From Clavulina sp. PMI_390 (lineage: Eukaryota; Basidiomycota; Agaricomycetes; Cantharellales; Hydnaceae), in assembly GCA_015039315.1 (NCBI GenBank), contig WIDE01000016.1:286716-350715 (forward strand): a stretch of DNA of 64,000 nucleotides. The letters are read 5' to 3'. The position numbers and the translations under genes were made by a program. The first letter of the stretch is position 1. The number at the start of each line of letters is the position of its first letter. Positions 44,055-54,258 of the stretch are shown piece after piece. The notes below the pieces were generated by a model that was not told the DNA's origin, made no database searches, and saw only the letters and a program-made list of their open reading frames with translations.

Positions 44055-45724
44055 CTAGAAGTGAGGGAGGGTGCGCTCCTCCTCAAGCACAGCGAACTCT
44101 TGGACGTGAGCACGGTACCAAGTTTCGTTATCTCCAACAAGGTCGCGTGCCATTGTAAGTTTGTCCAGCTGGGCACTCATATTCGCGCCTGCAGGGACCA
44201 ACGTACCGTTCGTTTGCACGCCAATACGGTCCATGAGTACCTCAAGGGTCCGCGATGAGAACTGAGAACGATCTACATCTTCTGCGCGCTTATGTCCGCA
44301 AAACGTTTCGCTGATCAATTCGAGCTGTAACGTACGCAATCCGCTGAGGAGGGAATCGACCTCGAAGACAGCGATGACGCCAAGAAGGTATGAGGGGTGT
44401 ATGCCTAATATGAGGGACTTCAATGATGGGAGTGTGGATAACTTTCAAAGAGTGAGAAATATCAGTTGATACGGCCAGAGATATCGCCCGGTTGGGACTC
44501 ACGAAGTCACTCAACCTAGGGAGCAACGCAAGTTCATATGTCCCATAATGAGGAGTCGTAAGCTCGAGGTGGGTTATTGCAGACATCATATTCCAATTAT
44601 CCAAATTGATCGCATTTTGCAGCTGAGACCAGCACCCAGGCGAGGTGTTAATGATGCTCAGAGAGTGTAGAGCTGGAAAGGGAATATCGAGAGGAGCGTC
44701 ATCATCGTCTTCATCTCCTTCGTCGTCGAAATCTTCCCCGAAACTTTCAATCGCTTGGTTTATCTTCATGTGAGCAAGATTCGACATCTCAAAGTAGTTC
44801 AACAGCCGAGGCACTCGGTTTACTCCGACTTGATAGAGAACAATCTCCTCCAGTCGGGGCATCATCAGCCGTGGAGACCCTCCACGGTATATTGTTGTAC
44901 CGACAATTTGTAGAATCCGCGCCGAGGAGAATCGTCGAAGATGACCAACGTCGATACTGCATTTCAACGTGAGAGAGTCGAGAGGTTCAGCCTCATCACC
45001 TCGAGGCTGAGTGGGGGCTCCAAGAGCGAATTGACTCAAGGCGACTCCCAAAACAACATCTCGGATCAGAATTTCCTCAAGACGGGTAGTCCCAAGGCGA
45101 TACATTTTTGTCCAATGTCCTGCTTTGGGGGGCATGAAGGCTACTGCCAAACGAAGAAGACCTGCACGCTCTCCAAAAAGAGGAATGAGTTTAGCTAGAT
45201 GGGAGCTCCGTGCAGTGATCGATGCCCAAAGTTTCCTGGTGGCGAGGGCCGCTGCACGCCATCGTCGGCAGACATGCGACAATTGGATGGCGACCACCCA
45301 GTTCTCAGCTGCTTCAGGGTGCAAGGAAGATTTCCCTTCCATAACGAAGCCAAATATCTCTCTCAGAAGCTCGTCCGGAAGCCCAGCTGCTGGTGACAGC
45401 CGTTGCATGAGGCTCGCCCTTCGAGCAGTCAGAGAGTTGTGAAGTGTTTGAACCTGGGTTTGTAGTGAAGAGACTGTATCGATGATCTCAGACATTTCTG
45501 AGATAGCGAAATTAATGTCTCTTGCTGCCGAATAACGCCCTGACCCACGGCGCAGCAGCACAATTGGAGTCGTATCCAGCGTTGGCCAGTGGATCACAGA
45601 AAGCGCGTCAAGCGCGGTTTTAGCAGCTTGTAGCCGCTCGGAGAACTTTCTGGAGGCCTAAGAGAATATTCAGCGATATGCTTCAATCCATTCAGAGGTA
45701 TGACTTGGATTAGCGACGAACCAT
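44055..45724 (-). CDS. F-box-like protein 3
   Basis: Main exon 44503-45657 and last exon 44055-44441 (61-bp intron) join in phase 0. The exon opens with SRKFSERLQAAKTALDALS, then coiled coil (IIDTVSSLQTQVQTLHNSL), F-box-like motif (AAGLPDELLREIFGFVM, then QLSHVCRRWRAAALATRKLW), LRR-like strands with an acidic insertion (DDEGDEDDDD), and C-terminal GDNETWYRAHVQEFAVLEEE. The exon begins at a splice acceptor, so an upstream exon must exist. The best candidate is an ATG at 45722-45724 followed directly by a gttcgt donor and a 64-bp intron, matching gene 2. The start is therefore a model, not certain. It probably acts as an SCF substrate adaptor. Confidence 0.8.
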
Positions 45725-46274
45725 GTCAAGAGTAATATGTGTGCGCCGAGGAGAGGAGAAGCTAAACCAAACAGTCACATCCATGTTTTGAACCCTCGGG
45801 TGTATTCCAATCTCTTGGCACGGATCAGCAGAGTAAAACTAAAAACGGACGCAACTTCACTATATGAATGAATTAAGTTGTTTCGCTTCCCCCTGCCTAC
45901 ATGTATTCTCCTCTTTTCCCCGCTTGCCGCTGCTCTTAGCTTTATCATGTGGAGCACCTTCAACCATGTGATGACGGCGGCTTCAGCAGCGCATTCTCTA
46001 TATTTATGACCAACGCAGACTCGTGTCTGTGGTATATAATCTGCTGGACGTGATAACATGATAGTATCTGGACTTGCTCCCGAGGTGCGATCCGCGCTTC
46101 CCGCATTATCGACTGTATGACTCTCCTTGTCACCTGGTATATGATACCTCTGAACCTTGTGCTCCAGGGCAGCTCTCTAGCCGAATTTGCAAAAGCCACC
46201 ATGTGCCGTACTTCAGCGTCGTCGGTATATGATAGGTGGACGGAAAGGAGGCACTCACTAGGCTCCCTCAAACC
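45725..46274. other. Divergent intergenic region
   Basis: 5' side of both F-box gene 3 (-) and the aspartic protease (+). The two overlapping minus frames (45775-46059 and 45960-46280) are unsupported. Confidence 0.4.
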
Positions 46275-47760
46275 ATGCACTTCTTCGTTGCTCTCTGCCT
46301 TCTTGCCGCCGTCGTCGACGCGATCTCTATTCCATCCACTCGTCCTGCGGTCAGTACTAGGAGGGCTGGCTCAGGTCGGACCTCCGCTCGAGCAGTAGTT
46401 GATCGAGACCTCGCTCGGATCTCTCGATTCAATGCTGAGAAATCTAAAACTTCGGCGAGATCCTTCTCGGTGGTTGCGACCAATGAGGATACGGTATACG
46501 TGGTACCAGTCACTCTCTGTGGAACAGTATACTATCTCATCGTAGACACCGGGTCGGCTAATACCTGGGTAGGTTTTCCCTTAGCTTTGGTCTCCAAGAT
46601 GAATGTGACATCCTGATGGTCATCAGTTCGGAGCTAGCACAAAGGTGCCTGCGACTTGTGACACCTCTGGTGGGAGCCATCCATTCTCCATCTCGTACGG
46701 CTCGGGGACGGTGACAGGGACAGAGCGTTCTGGGCCCGTGAGTTACCCCACGCATCTCCGATCTGACGAGGACTGACTCCACTGATGATGGTGGAAAAAA
46801 TCTCCAACAGATCACCATCGGCAGCGTCACTTTCACCCAATCATTCGGGGTGGCAACATCGTCTTCAGGATTTAGTGGATTCGATGGTGTGCTTGGGTTG
46901 GGGCCCGTCATCGAGACAGAAGGGACTGTATCAGGATTGACCACGGTTCCGACCGTTTTTGACAATCTGCATTCTCAAGGTTTCATCGTATGTATCCAAT
47001 TCTTTGATCAAACTCATACGACTCATGACACGCTTCCCCACAGTCCACTGAAGCTGTTGGAATTTATTTCCACCCTGAAAACGGCAGCGATACGAACGAT
47101 GCTAACGGGGAACTAACATTTGGAGGACCGGATACTTCCAAGTACTCTGGGACACTCACTTACTTCCCATTGGTGACGGCTTCTCCTTGGAGCGCGTATG
47201 TTGCCAGTCTCACCAAGTTCCTCTAAACTCCCACAATATCCTGAAACTCTGGATCCCACAGATACTGGTCCATTGCTATTGCATCATTCTCTTATGGAAC
47301 CACTGTTCTCCAGTCTACTGCCAGTGACGCAATTGTCGATACCGCAACTACCCTCTACTATATTCCTACTGCTGCTTACAACAAATTCCTCACTGCAGCT
47401 GGGGGAAAGACCGACGCGAGCTCCGGATTGGCGAGGTTCAGCACCAAGCCCACGGCAAATTTCATCACTACTATCGGCTCTGTGTCGTACCCTTTGACAC
47501 CCGCGCAGTATCTAGTCCCTACGGCGCAATAGTGAGTCCTCTCCTGCATCATTCATTGGAGCAAGAAAGTGATGGCCGAAATTGTTGCCCTCCCTTAATC
47601 TAGCACGTATTTCGGCCTTTCCAGCGCGTATTACTATTCATGGATCAATGACGGTGGCTCCTCCGGTGTCAACACAATCATTGGAGAAAAGTTCCTTGAG
47701 AGTTACTACTCTGTTTTCGATGTGACGAACTCGCGCATTGGCCTCGCCGCTCGCACTTAA
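46275..47760 (+). CDS. Secreted pepsin-like aspartic protease, altered second motif
   Basis: A family A1 endopeptidase with a signal peptide (MHFFVALCLLAAVVDA), a propeptide of about 50-60 residues, and a mature domain. The first catalytic motif is DTGSANTW with D91. The flap motif is SYGSGTVTG. The second catalytic motif reads IVDTATTLYYIP: the Asp is present, but the usual Gly of DTG is Ala. The C-terminus (GEKFLESYYSVFDVTNSRIG) is typical. Exon 1 ends after NTW at 46568, and the next joins as FGASTKVPA. Five or more introns are present. No GPI-type C-terminal tail is seen, so it is probably released. It is related to polyporopepsin-like basidiomycete proteases. The DTA substitution may lower activity or change the pH optimum. 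Confidence 0.88.
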
Positions 47761-48344
47761 CGATAAAATGCCATTGGTGGGTCTCCAATCGATCGTGTAT
47801 GCATTTTGCGCGCTTTGGTTCGGGAAAAGTTTGCGGACCTTATGCGTCTTTCCAGCTCAGAGACACACGACCACTATTTTTATGCGCCAGGTGGCAGAAC
47901 CTTTGTACTAGTATTTCTTTTCCACCGAAATATGAAGTAGTTTCCTCTACCACGATCGTCACAGCCAAAAACGAGGCCTTTTTCGCTGTTGGGGCTATCT
48001 ATGAATGGAGCAGCCCACGTGACCAGATTGACCCATGCCCCAAATGCGTTGCTCTTATCGCTTCGCTGTATGCCAATATGTTTCTTCGCGGAGCAAATGC
48101 TCCCCAAATGATGATGCTGGTATTCATTCGCCTCGGATGCTGGGGTGAAAGCCCGGCGGCGACTGCCAATGCCTGATCCGAAGGGGTATATCGGCCGCGC
48201 CAGCAGCCGCACCCGTCTCGAAGAGTCTACTCGACCCTACCCTCTATTCCTCTCCTCGTTTATCGTTGGTGGAACTAAGAAGACTGGTGCGTATGAGTCC
48301 TAGCTCCGTACGTCGAAGATTTTTTGATATAATTCTCTCAGAAC
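47761..48344. other. Intergenic
   Basis: Between the protease and F-box gene 4. The frames here (47799-48176 + and 47880-48212 -) are mutually overlapping with no recognisable content. Confidence 0.4.
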
Positions 48345-49937
48345 ATGCTCCTGGACATATCAAACGCTAACCGCGAGCTGGCCTCATTGAACGATACATC
48401 ATTTCCTCCACTCGACCGTACTCCAGTATTCTCTATTACACCCCCACAAGCTCGTGGAGAGGCAGTCGGGGCATTAACTTCAGCACTCGCAGATGTCAAT
48501 TCAGCTCTGTCGGATCTTCATTTGCTTGAGGAACAACTAGCACACCTCCGCACGCGGCTCACCTTGCACAAAGCCCGCATATCTGAGGCATTGGTCCCAA
48601 TTTCTTCCCTCCCTAACGAGTTATTCATTCGCATTTTCGAGCTTGTGTCCAACTCCGCGGAATCACAGACTCCTGTTGCGCTGTCTCACGTCTGCCAAAG
48701 ATGGCGCGAAATTGCACTCAATCTCAGCTGCTTATGGTCCAAGCTCATTCTTAATGGGCCACAGGATGCTAAATGCCTCCAACTCTTTGCTCAACGCTCA
48801 TGTCATCGACGGCTTCACCTCGCATTCCCTCGGGTGGCCTCCACCAATTCGGTAAAGGATTGGCCACAAGATAGCGTCATCGTGGGCATCGAGGAGGCCA
48901 CGCAGATCAAAGATATTGTATTCGAGGCTCCAGGTAGCCACAAGGCTCTCACCTTTGCGCCAAGCGTTCATGAGCGAAATGCTCTGGACCTGCATACAGT
49001 TCACATCAAAGGGATTCACCTTGCAGCTCATTCCCACCCGTGGCTACAGTCAGTCCAACACCTTCACTTGGTCTCGGGTATCGTGTTTTCGAGCCCTGTT
49101 GCCAATGACACCCCTCGACTTTCTCTTCCGCGACTTCAAACCCTCGTTCTCGAGCTTCTTCCCAATGACGAGGTATCCCATGTGATAGACATCCTAGATG
49201 CTCCTCTCCTGGAGCGCGTTGAATTCCTCTCAATCCGAGAACGCCCTGGTCGGACCCTTCCTCGTCCTCTCGTTATGACAGGATTCCCGAAACTGGACAC
49301 CCTGGTCATCAGGAACTGCCAGTCTTCGTTCTGCTGCGCTTCCCTAGGGAACACGACCGTGAATCCCCTGGCTCATCTAACCCATATCCGAAACCTTGAG
49401 CTTAGCGTATGTGACCCTTGGAGAAGGAGTGCGTCGCCTACCGAGAACGCGTCACTGTGTGCAGATCTTGTGAGTTGTTTCTCTCCTCAGCAGTGCATTT
49501 CTTTTTCTCACGCTCACGTCCAACCCTAGCTTGCACGATTCTCCTCTGTTGAATCAATGACTGTTGGCATCTTCCCATGGGAGGTGATGGATGTCATGTC
49601 GGTCCTTGACCGAAAAGTCAATAATCAAGCCCTGCTCCCGCTACTTCGTTCTCTCCAAATCAAGCTCCTCCCCATTCCCTCGTGGATGCTCAACTCGAAT
49701 GCTCCTGTGCCAATATCCCGCATAGCGGCAGCAACTGCTGCTCTGCCTTCTCTCCTTTCCTCTCGAGCACGCATGCGAAACGAGCCCTGGGTCAAACCGT
49801 CGCTGTTGAGTGGGACGAGTGCTGCCCCTGCGCTTCGGCCACAGGCGCTAGAGCACCTCGTCCTTCCAAAGGAGCTGGTTGGGGGAAATGAAGCTTGGTA
49901 CCACGAACGGATAGATGAATTCACGATTGCGACATGA
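48345..49937 (+). CDS. F-box-like protein 4
   Basis: Two exons (48345-49469 and 49530-49937; 60-bp intron, phase 0) give 510 residues. The layout matches the three minus-strand F-box genes: an N-terminal NDTSFPPLDRTPVF (compare LDTTPIVLL), coiled coil (ALSDLHLLEEQLAHLRTRL), F-box-like motif (SSLPNELFIRIFELV, then ALSHVCQRWREIALNLSCLW), LRR-like strands, and C-terminal GGNEAWYHERIDEFTIAT. The final intron sits at the equivalent position. It is more divergent than the other three and lies on the opposite strand beyond the protease, so it is an older or translocated member. It is a probable SCF adaptor with unknown target. Confidence 0.85.
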
Positions 49938-50218
49938 TTCAATTAGATACCCTCCAAACCTATTAGATCATTATAGTTCTTTGCTCCTTGCAGCATCTCG
50001 TTAGATACAACTTCCCATCTTCCTTTAGCGACAGTAGTGTAGTGTTCCACTCAAATTCAGATATTGTCAATAAGTCTCCATCCTACTATCAACTCTAAAC
50101 ATCCTTGACCCAGGTGTATCGATCTATTCCTCGTACGAGCTGAGTGAACAATGCTTGCAACAGACCAGTTACTACCTCAGGGCATCCTCGGACCTACGGC
50201 ATCCTCCTACTCTTGTCA

Positions 50219-53158
50219 CTATTCTTGCTTCCCTTTCCCCTTCTCCTTGTCCACCTCCAACTGCTCCATCTCAATCGCCTGCGCCTCTGCGACTGCTCCC
50301 TCCGAAGGGATCATAAGGGGCTCAGCATTCGCAGCATGTTTTGCACCCTCAGCAGGTGCCTCGACATCGGCAGGAGGTGCTCGGCCATGGGAAAGTCTCA
50401 TGTCCATTTTAATATTCCCCAGAAAGAGCGCTGCAATCAAGGCAATGGCAGCCCAGGGTACACCAATCAGGTAGACACTAAAAGGAGTGATATGGCGAGA
50501 TATAATGTAAAAGAGAGAAAGATTCACAATTAGTAGCTGTAACATGAGGAGGGACACGGAAAGACTCACGCTCCAAGCGTCTTAGTATAAGCTTCGAGGA
50601 CCGCAGGGCGAAGGTCCTACAGATAAATTTTAGTCATGTCTTCTAGGTCAGCAAAATAGAGATTTCCTACATCGGGAACGCTCGTCCATACTGCCAAAGC
50701 ATTATCTCGAACCTGAGTAGTAATTTCCGGAGACAAGGTAGGCGCATACTTGGTGATGTTTACAGGTATCATGTTCTCAAAGACAGAACCACCGATACCT
50801 ATGCCGTAGAGGCGTCCAATGAAACCACAGCTAACGGATGTAGCATAGCCCCGCACATGTAAGCTCAATGGAAAACAAAGAAACATGGAAGAGGGTAGGT
50901 GAGCTCACAAGGTAATAGCCCCAGTCCCAAGGGTAACGTATTGCGGCTCGTTTCTAAACTCGTATTGCGCGAGAATCTTCCCGTGAGATAAGGATAAGGG
51001 TTATGCAATCATCAGGACCACCTGGAGCAATAAAGACTGAGTCCACATACTATGACATTCTGCAACACTAGACCGCAGCCAAAACCCAGGAAGGCAGAAT
51101 AGCCCATTGGATAACTTTTGCTGTCAGTTGCCTTGACCGAGTATAGAAGGCCGCTGCCAATACAGATAATCGCAGGACCAGTTAACATGAGAGGCCATGG
51201 GCTATATAATATGAACTGATTCTGTTAACCAGGCGATATAAACTCTTTATGGAATCGCGACGCACCGTCCGAATCTTGCCAGGATACGACCGGCAGTAAT
51301 GAGGACCGCGACGTTGACAATGATCATCGGCAAAAGTAATATCCCGGCTCTTGTGGCTGAAGTACTAGGGTGGCATACCGTTACCAGTTAACTCTTCAAT
51401 CGATGGGAAAGTAACGTACTGGTAAAGTGCTTGGTATCCTTCGGCAAGATATTGAGCGAGGGAGACAAAAGGCGCCTGAATGCAGCAAGAAATAACGGCT
51501 GCGCAGCTATGATTCACAGTTGAGTTAGAGCCCACAAAATAGCATGAGAGGCAAGCAAAGCATGTACATGACGACTGGCCGTTTGAAGACACGAATAGGC
51601 ATCATGGCATTAGGGCCCATGTAGAACTCCCATGCGATGAACACTGCCGGAAGGATGGGGATGAGAATAAACATCACGATGATGGAAGCATTTTTCCAGT
51701 TCTTTGTTACACCCTGGGAGCGAACGAACCGAATGAAGGCTTCAGTATCTGGCTCGTTATCTGGTATAATTCGACTCACGCCTTCCTGCATCACCAAAAT
51801 AGAGACGCAACCCCACCCAAGAATGATGGCGATACCAACCCAATCGCATGCGAGGAGCTGGTGTAGCATGTGCCACCCATATCCCTTGTAGGTGTCAGCG
51901 CGACCATAAGGAGCACGCGTGGGGACTAAAATCACGATGAGGGCACAAGCGAAACCGCCAATGGGAAGGTTGATGTAGAAGCACCTAGATGGGGAGCAAA
52001 TGCAAGGTGAATTTCACAGCTACGCCTTTGTGTTTGCCACGAATATAGCCTACCATCGCCTACAAAGAGGGGAGGTGGGGGTAGTTGACTACATTAGTGA
52101 AAGTAGCGTGACATCGGAGAGAGGTCTGGAAACGCACCACGACGCATGATCGGTTACAGCACCACCGATGAGGGGCCCAGTGACAGAGGCAACCGCAAAT
52201 CTATCGAGCATCGGACTTCTTGAGCAAATGGCGAACCGCCAGAAGGACCCGGACTTACACAACACCAAAGAAACCCATCAGCCGAGCTCTCTCAGCCATC
52301 GTTGTCATCTTTCGCCCGGCATGAATATGTTAATGAAGGATACGCGCAAAGGACAGGCCAAGCTGTTACCTCGGTTATTAACATGAGCGCGGAATTGAAG
52401 ATTCCACTGCCGCCAATCCCGGCGATTGCCCGCCCCAGAATGAGGATAGTCATGTTGGGCGCTACTCCACACAGCAAGGAGCCAATCTTCAGGTGAAGAT
52501 GTAGGTTAATCCGGAAGCGTACTCGACAGGAATATTGGCAGATAGAGTGAAACCTACCTCAAAAATAGTGATCGCAAAGAGGCAAGCATGTTTGGCAGGG
52601 AATATCATAGTCCATTGAGCGAATGCGAGGTTGAACGCCAAAAGAGTGAGGCTAGCAGGATTTGGACACGTTCAATAACAAAAAACCGGGTGAGCCCGGG
52701 TAGAAACGTACAAGAAGCCGTTTGAAATCCAGCTGATTTGAGTCAAGGAGTGGAATTGCGTGGTGATCTTGGGGATAGCAGTCACTAGATGGGGATCAGC
52801 GGGGGAGTAGAAAGTGTTCAGACGGGGAGACTCACCGACAATGAGTTGGTCAAGCTTCGCGGAAGGAAAATGTCTGGTTTCTCAGCGATGTCATATTGGA
52901 GGAGAGGCAGAGAACTTACCGCGAACAAGAAAACCATCAGCATGATGGAGAGGAAAATAAGCACGAAACGCGTTCGAGAAAGCTGTCGAACTCAGTGCAT
53001 CAGACGGGCGAGAATCGTGCTTAAGATATGGAATGATCTACTTTGTAAGGCTCTTGAACCTTTGGCCCTGTCGGTTCAGAGGGGTTTGCACTCGCTGTCG
53101 GCGTTAGCGCTTCTTCAGCGAGTGACGCATGGGCATCGCTCTGCCTGGTGGCTGCCAT
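50219..53158 (-). CDS. MFS drug-type exporter (DHA2, 14-TM)
   Basis: A major facilitator superfamily proton antiporter. It starts MAATRQSDAHASLAEEALTP at 53158 and has a charged cytosolic N-terminus, then LSRTRFVLIFLSIMLMVFLF, LDQLIVV (compare LDQTIVG), AIPKITTQFHSLTQISWISN, and the antiporter motif C as [39 protein letters not shown] follows, then further helices and a C-terminal cytosolic tail rich in Glu and Ala that ends near 50219. Motif C and the 14-helix length point to the DHA2 group, which exports toxins, drugs or secondary metabolites at the plasma membrane. About ten or more short introns are present; a few internal junctions near 51000-51400 were not resolved. No biosynthetic cluster lies next to it, so the substrate cannot be guessed. 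Confidence 0.85.
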
Positions 53159-53284
53159 GTTATGTTAGGGGAGATGTAGAGTCCAGGCGTATGGATGGGT
53201 CATTATTTAAATGTTTGTACGCTTAGGAGCAAGCGGCAACGCTGCTTGCGTATTCGTGGGCGGCAAGGTGGTAAGGTACAGCGG

Positions 53285-53875
53285 TTAGAGTGAATGTCGG
53301 ATCAGTAAAGGGAGGTGAGGTAGATTTGCAGGGGGACACGTCCTCGATTCGGCTCCGTGAGGCTGCAGCAAGGACTTTGGGCCTCCATCCACAACGTATA
53401 TCGACGCCTTTCCGATAAAGAGCTCTTTCCTAAACATTCTGATATATGCCGGCTGCCTTTTGGTATTCCTAGAGCTTTTCACCTTTCCTGATATTGAGTC
53501 ATTTCGTAACACCCCATTACCAAATAAGACTACGACAGGTTGATGAGTCATAAACAGAGTGAAGGTGCTCACCCAAAATAGTGTGCGTAATTCTCCATAA
53601 TAATTGGAAGCAACTTCGGCAGGAGCCTGACGCAACTCGCCAGGGACCTGGTTACAAGTAATACCCATGTAGTCAAATCGCAGCCCACGCGTCCATAGTG
53701 AGGGATATATGGTGAAACAGTCATATGTGCCATGGTTTTGGGCGTCATAAGTGGGAACGGAACCTGAGACACGGAGCAATGGCGCGCCGCTTAGGTTGTG
53801 CGCTACGATGCCGATATGTATTATCTTCACCGCTTTCAGAATAAAATATACACCCTCCCACCTTCCAGAAACCAT
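53285..53875 (-). CDS. Unrecognised open reading frame, 196 codons
   Basis: A single open frame (MVSGRWEGVYFILKAVKIIH...) upstream of the exporter, same strand. It has a hydrophobic patch (TLFWVSTFTLFMTHQPVVVL) but no family I recognise, no partner exons and no strong start context. It may be a small lineage-specific gene, a gene remnant or chance. Confidence 0.25.
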   Translation of the reverse strand: MVSGRWEGVYFILKAVKIIHIGIVAHNLSGAPLLRVSGSVPTYDAQNHGTYDCFTIYPSLWTRGLRFDYMGITCNQVPGELRQAPAEVASNYYGELRTLFWVSTFTLFMTHQPVVVLFGNGVLRNDSISGKVKSSRNTKRQPAYIRMFRKELFIGKASIYVVDGGPKSLLQPHGAESRTCPPANLPHLPLLIRHSL

Positions 53876-54258
53876 TGAGAGTTGACAGAGAAAGGTTTCA
53901 ACTGTCGCACGCCGCTTTTGCCCAAGGGAGAGCCGTACTCGAGGATATTATAGTTGTCTCATCTCGGTACGAGAAATCGCTTTGAGCGGAATATAAGAAT
54001 ATTCCGACATTCGGCAGTGATCGGTCTGGGCATTGCGTTTGCGGCTACGGTCCATGCCAACATTGAGAGTGAGCCCCATGCGAAGGTTTTTGTGCGCAAA
54101 ATTTCTTCATCATGGCTGTAGATTTTTTTTACTCCACATTAAGCGTAGTTTACTTTCGAGCTTGTGTTTCTGGTTTGGAGTGATTCGCGTCGCAAAACAA
54201 AGTTGGGAGTGTTCCGACCGTGGGAACTGCGCCACTCACCAGCGGCCTCGAGAGCATC

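Noticed and set aside
50151..50474. Plus-strand frame over the exporter C-terminus
   Set aside because: Antisense shadow of the exporter's last exon; low-complexity only.
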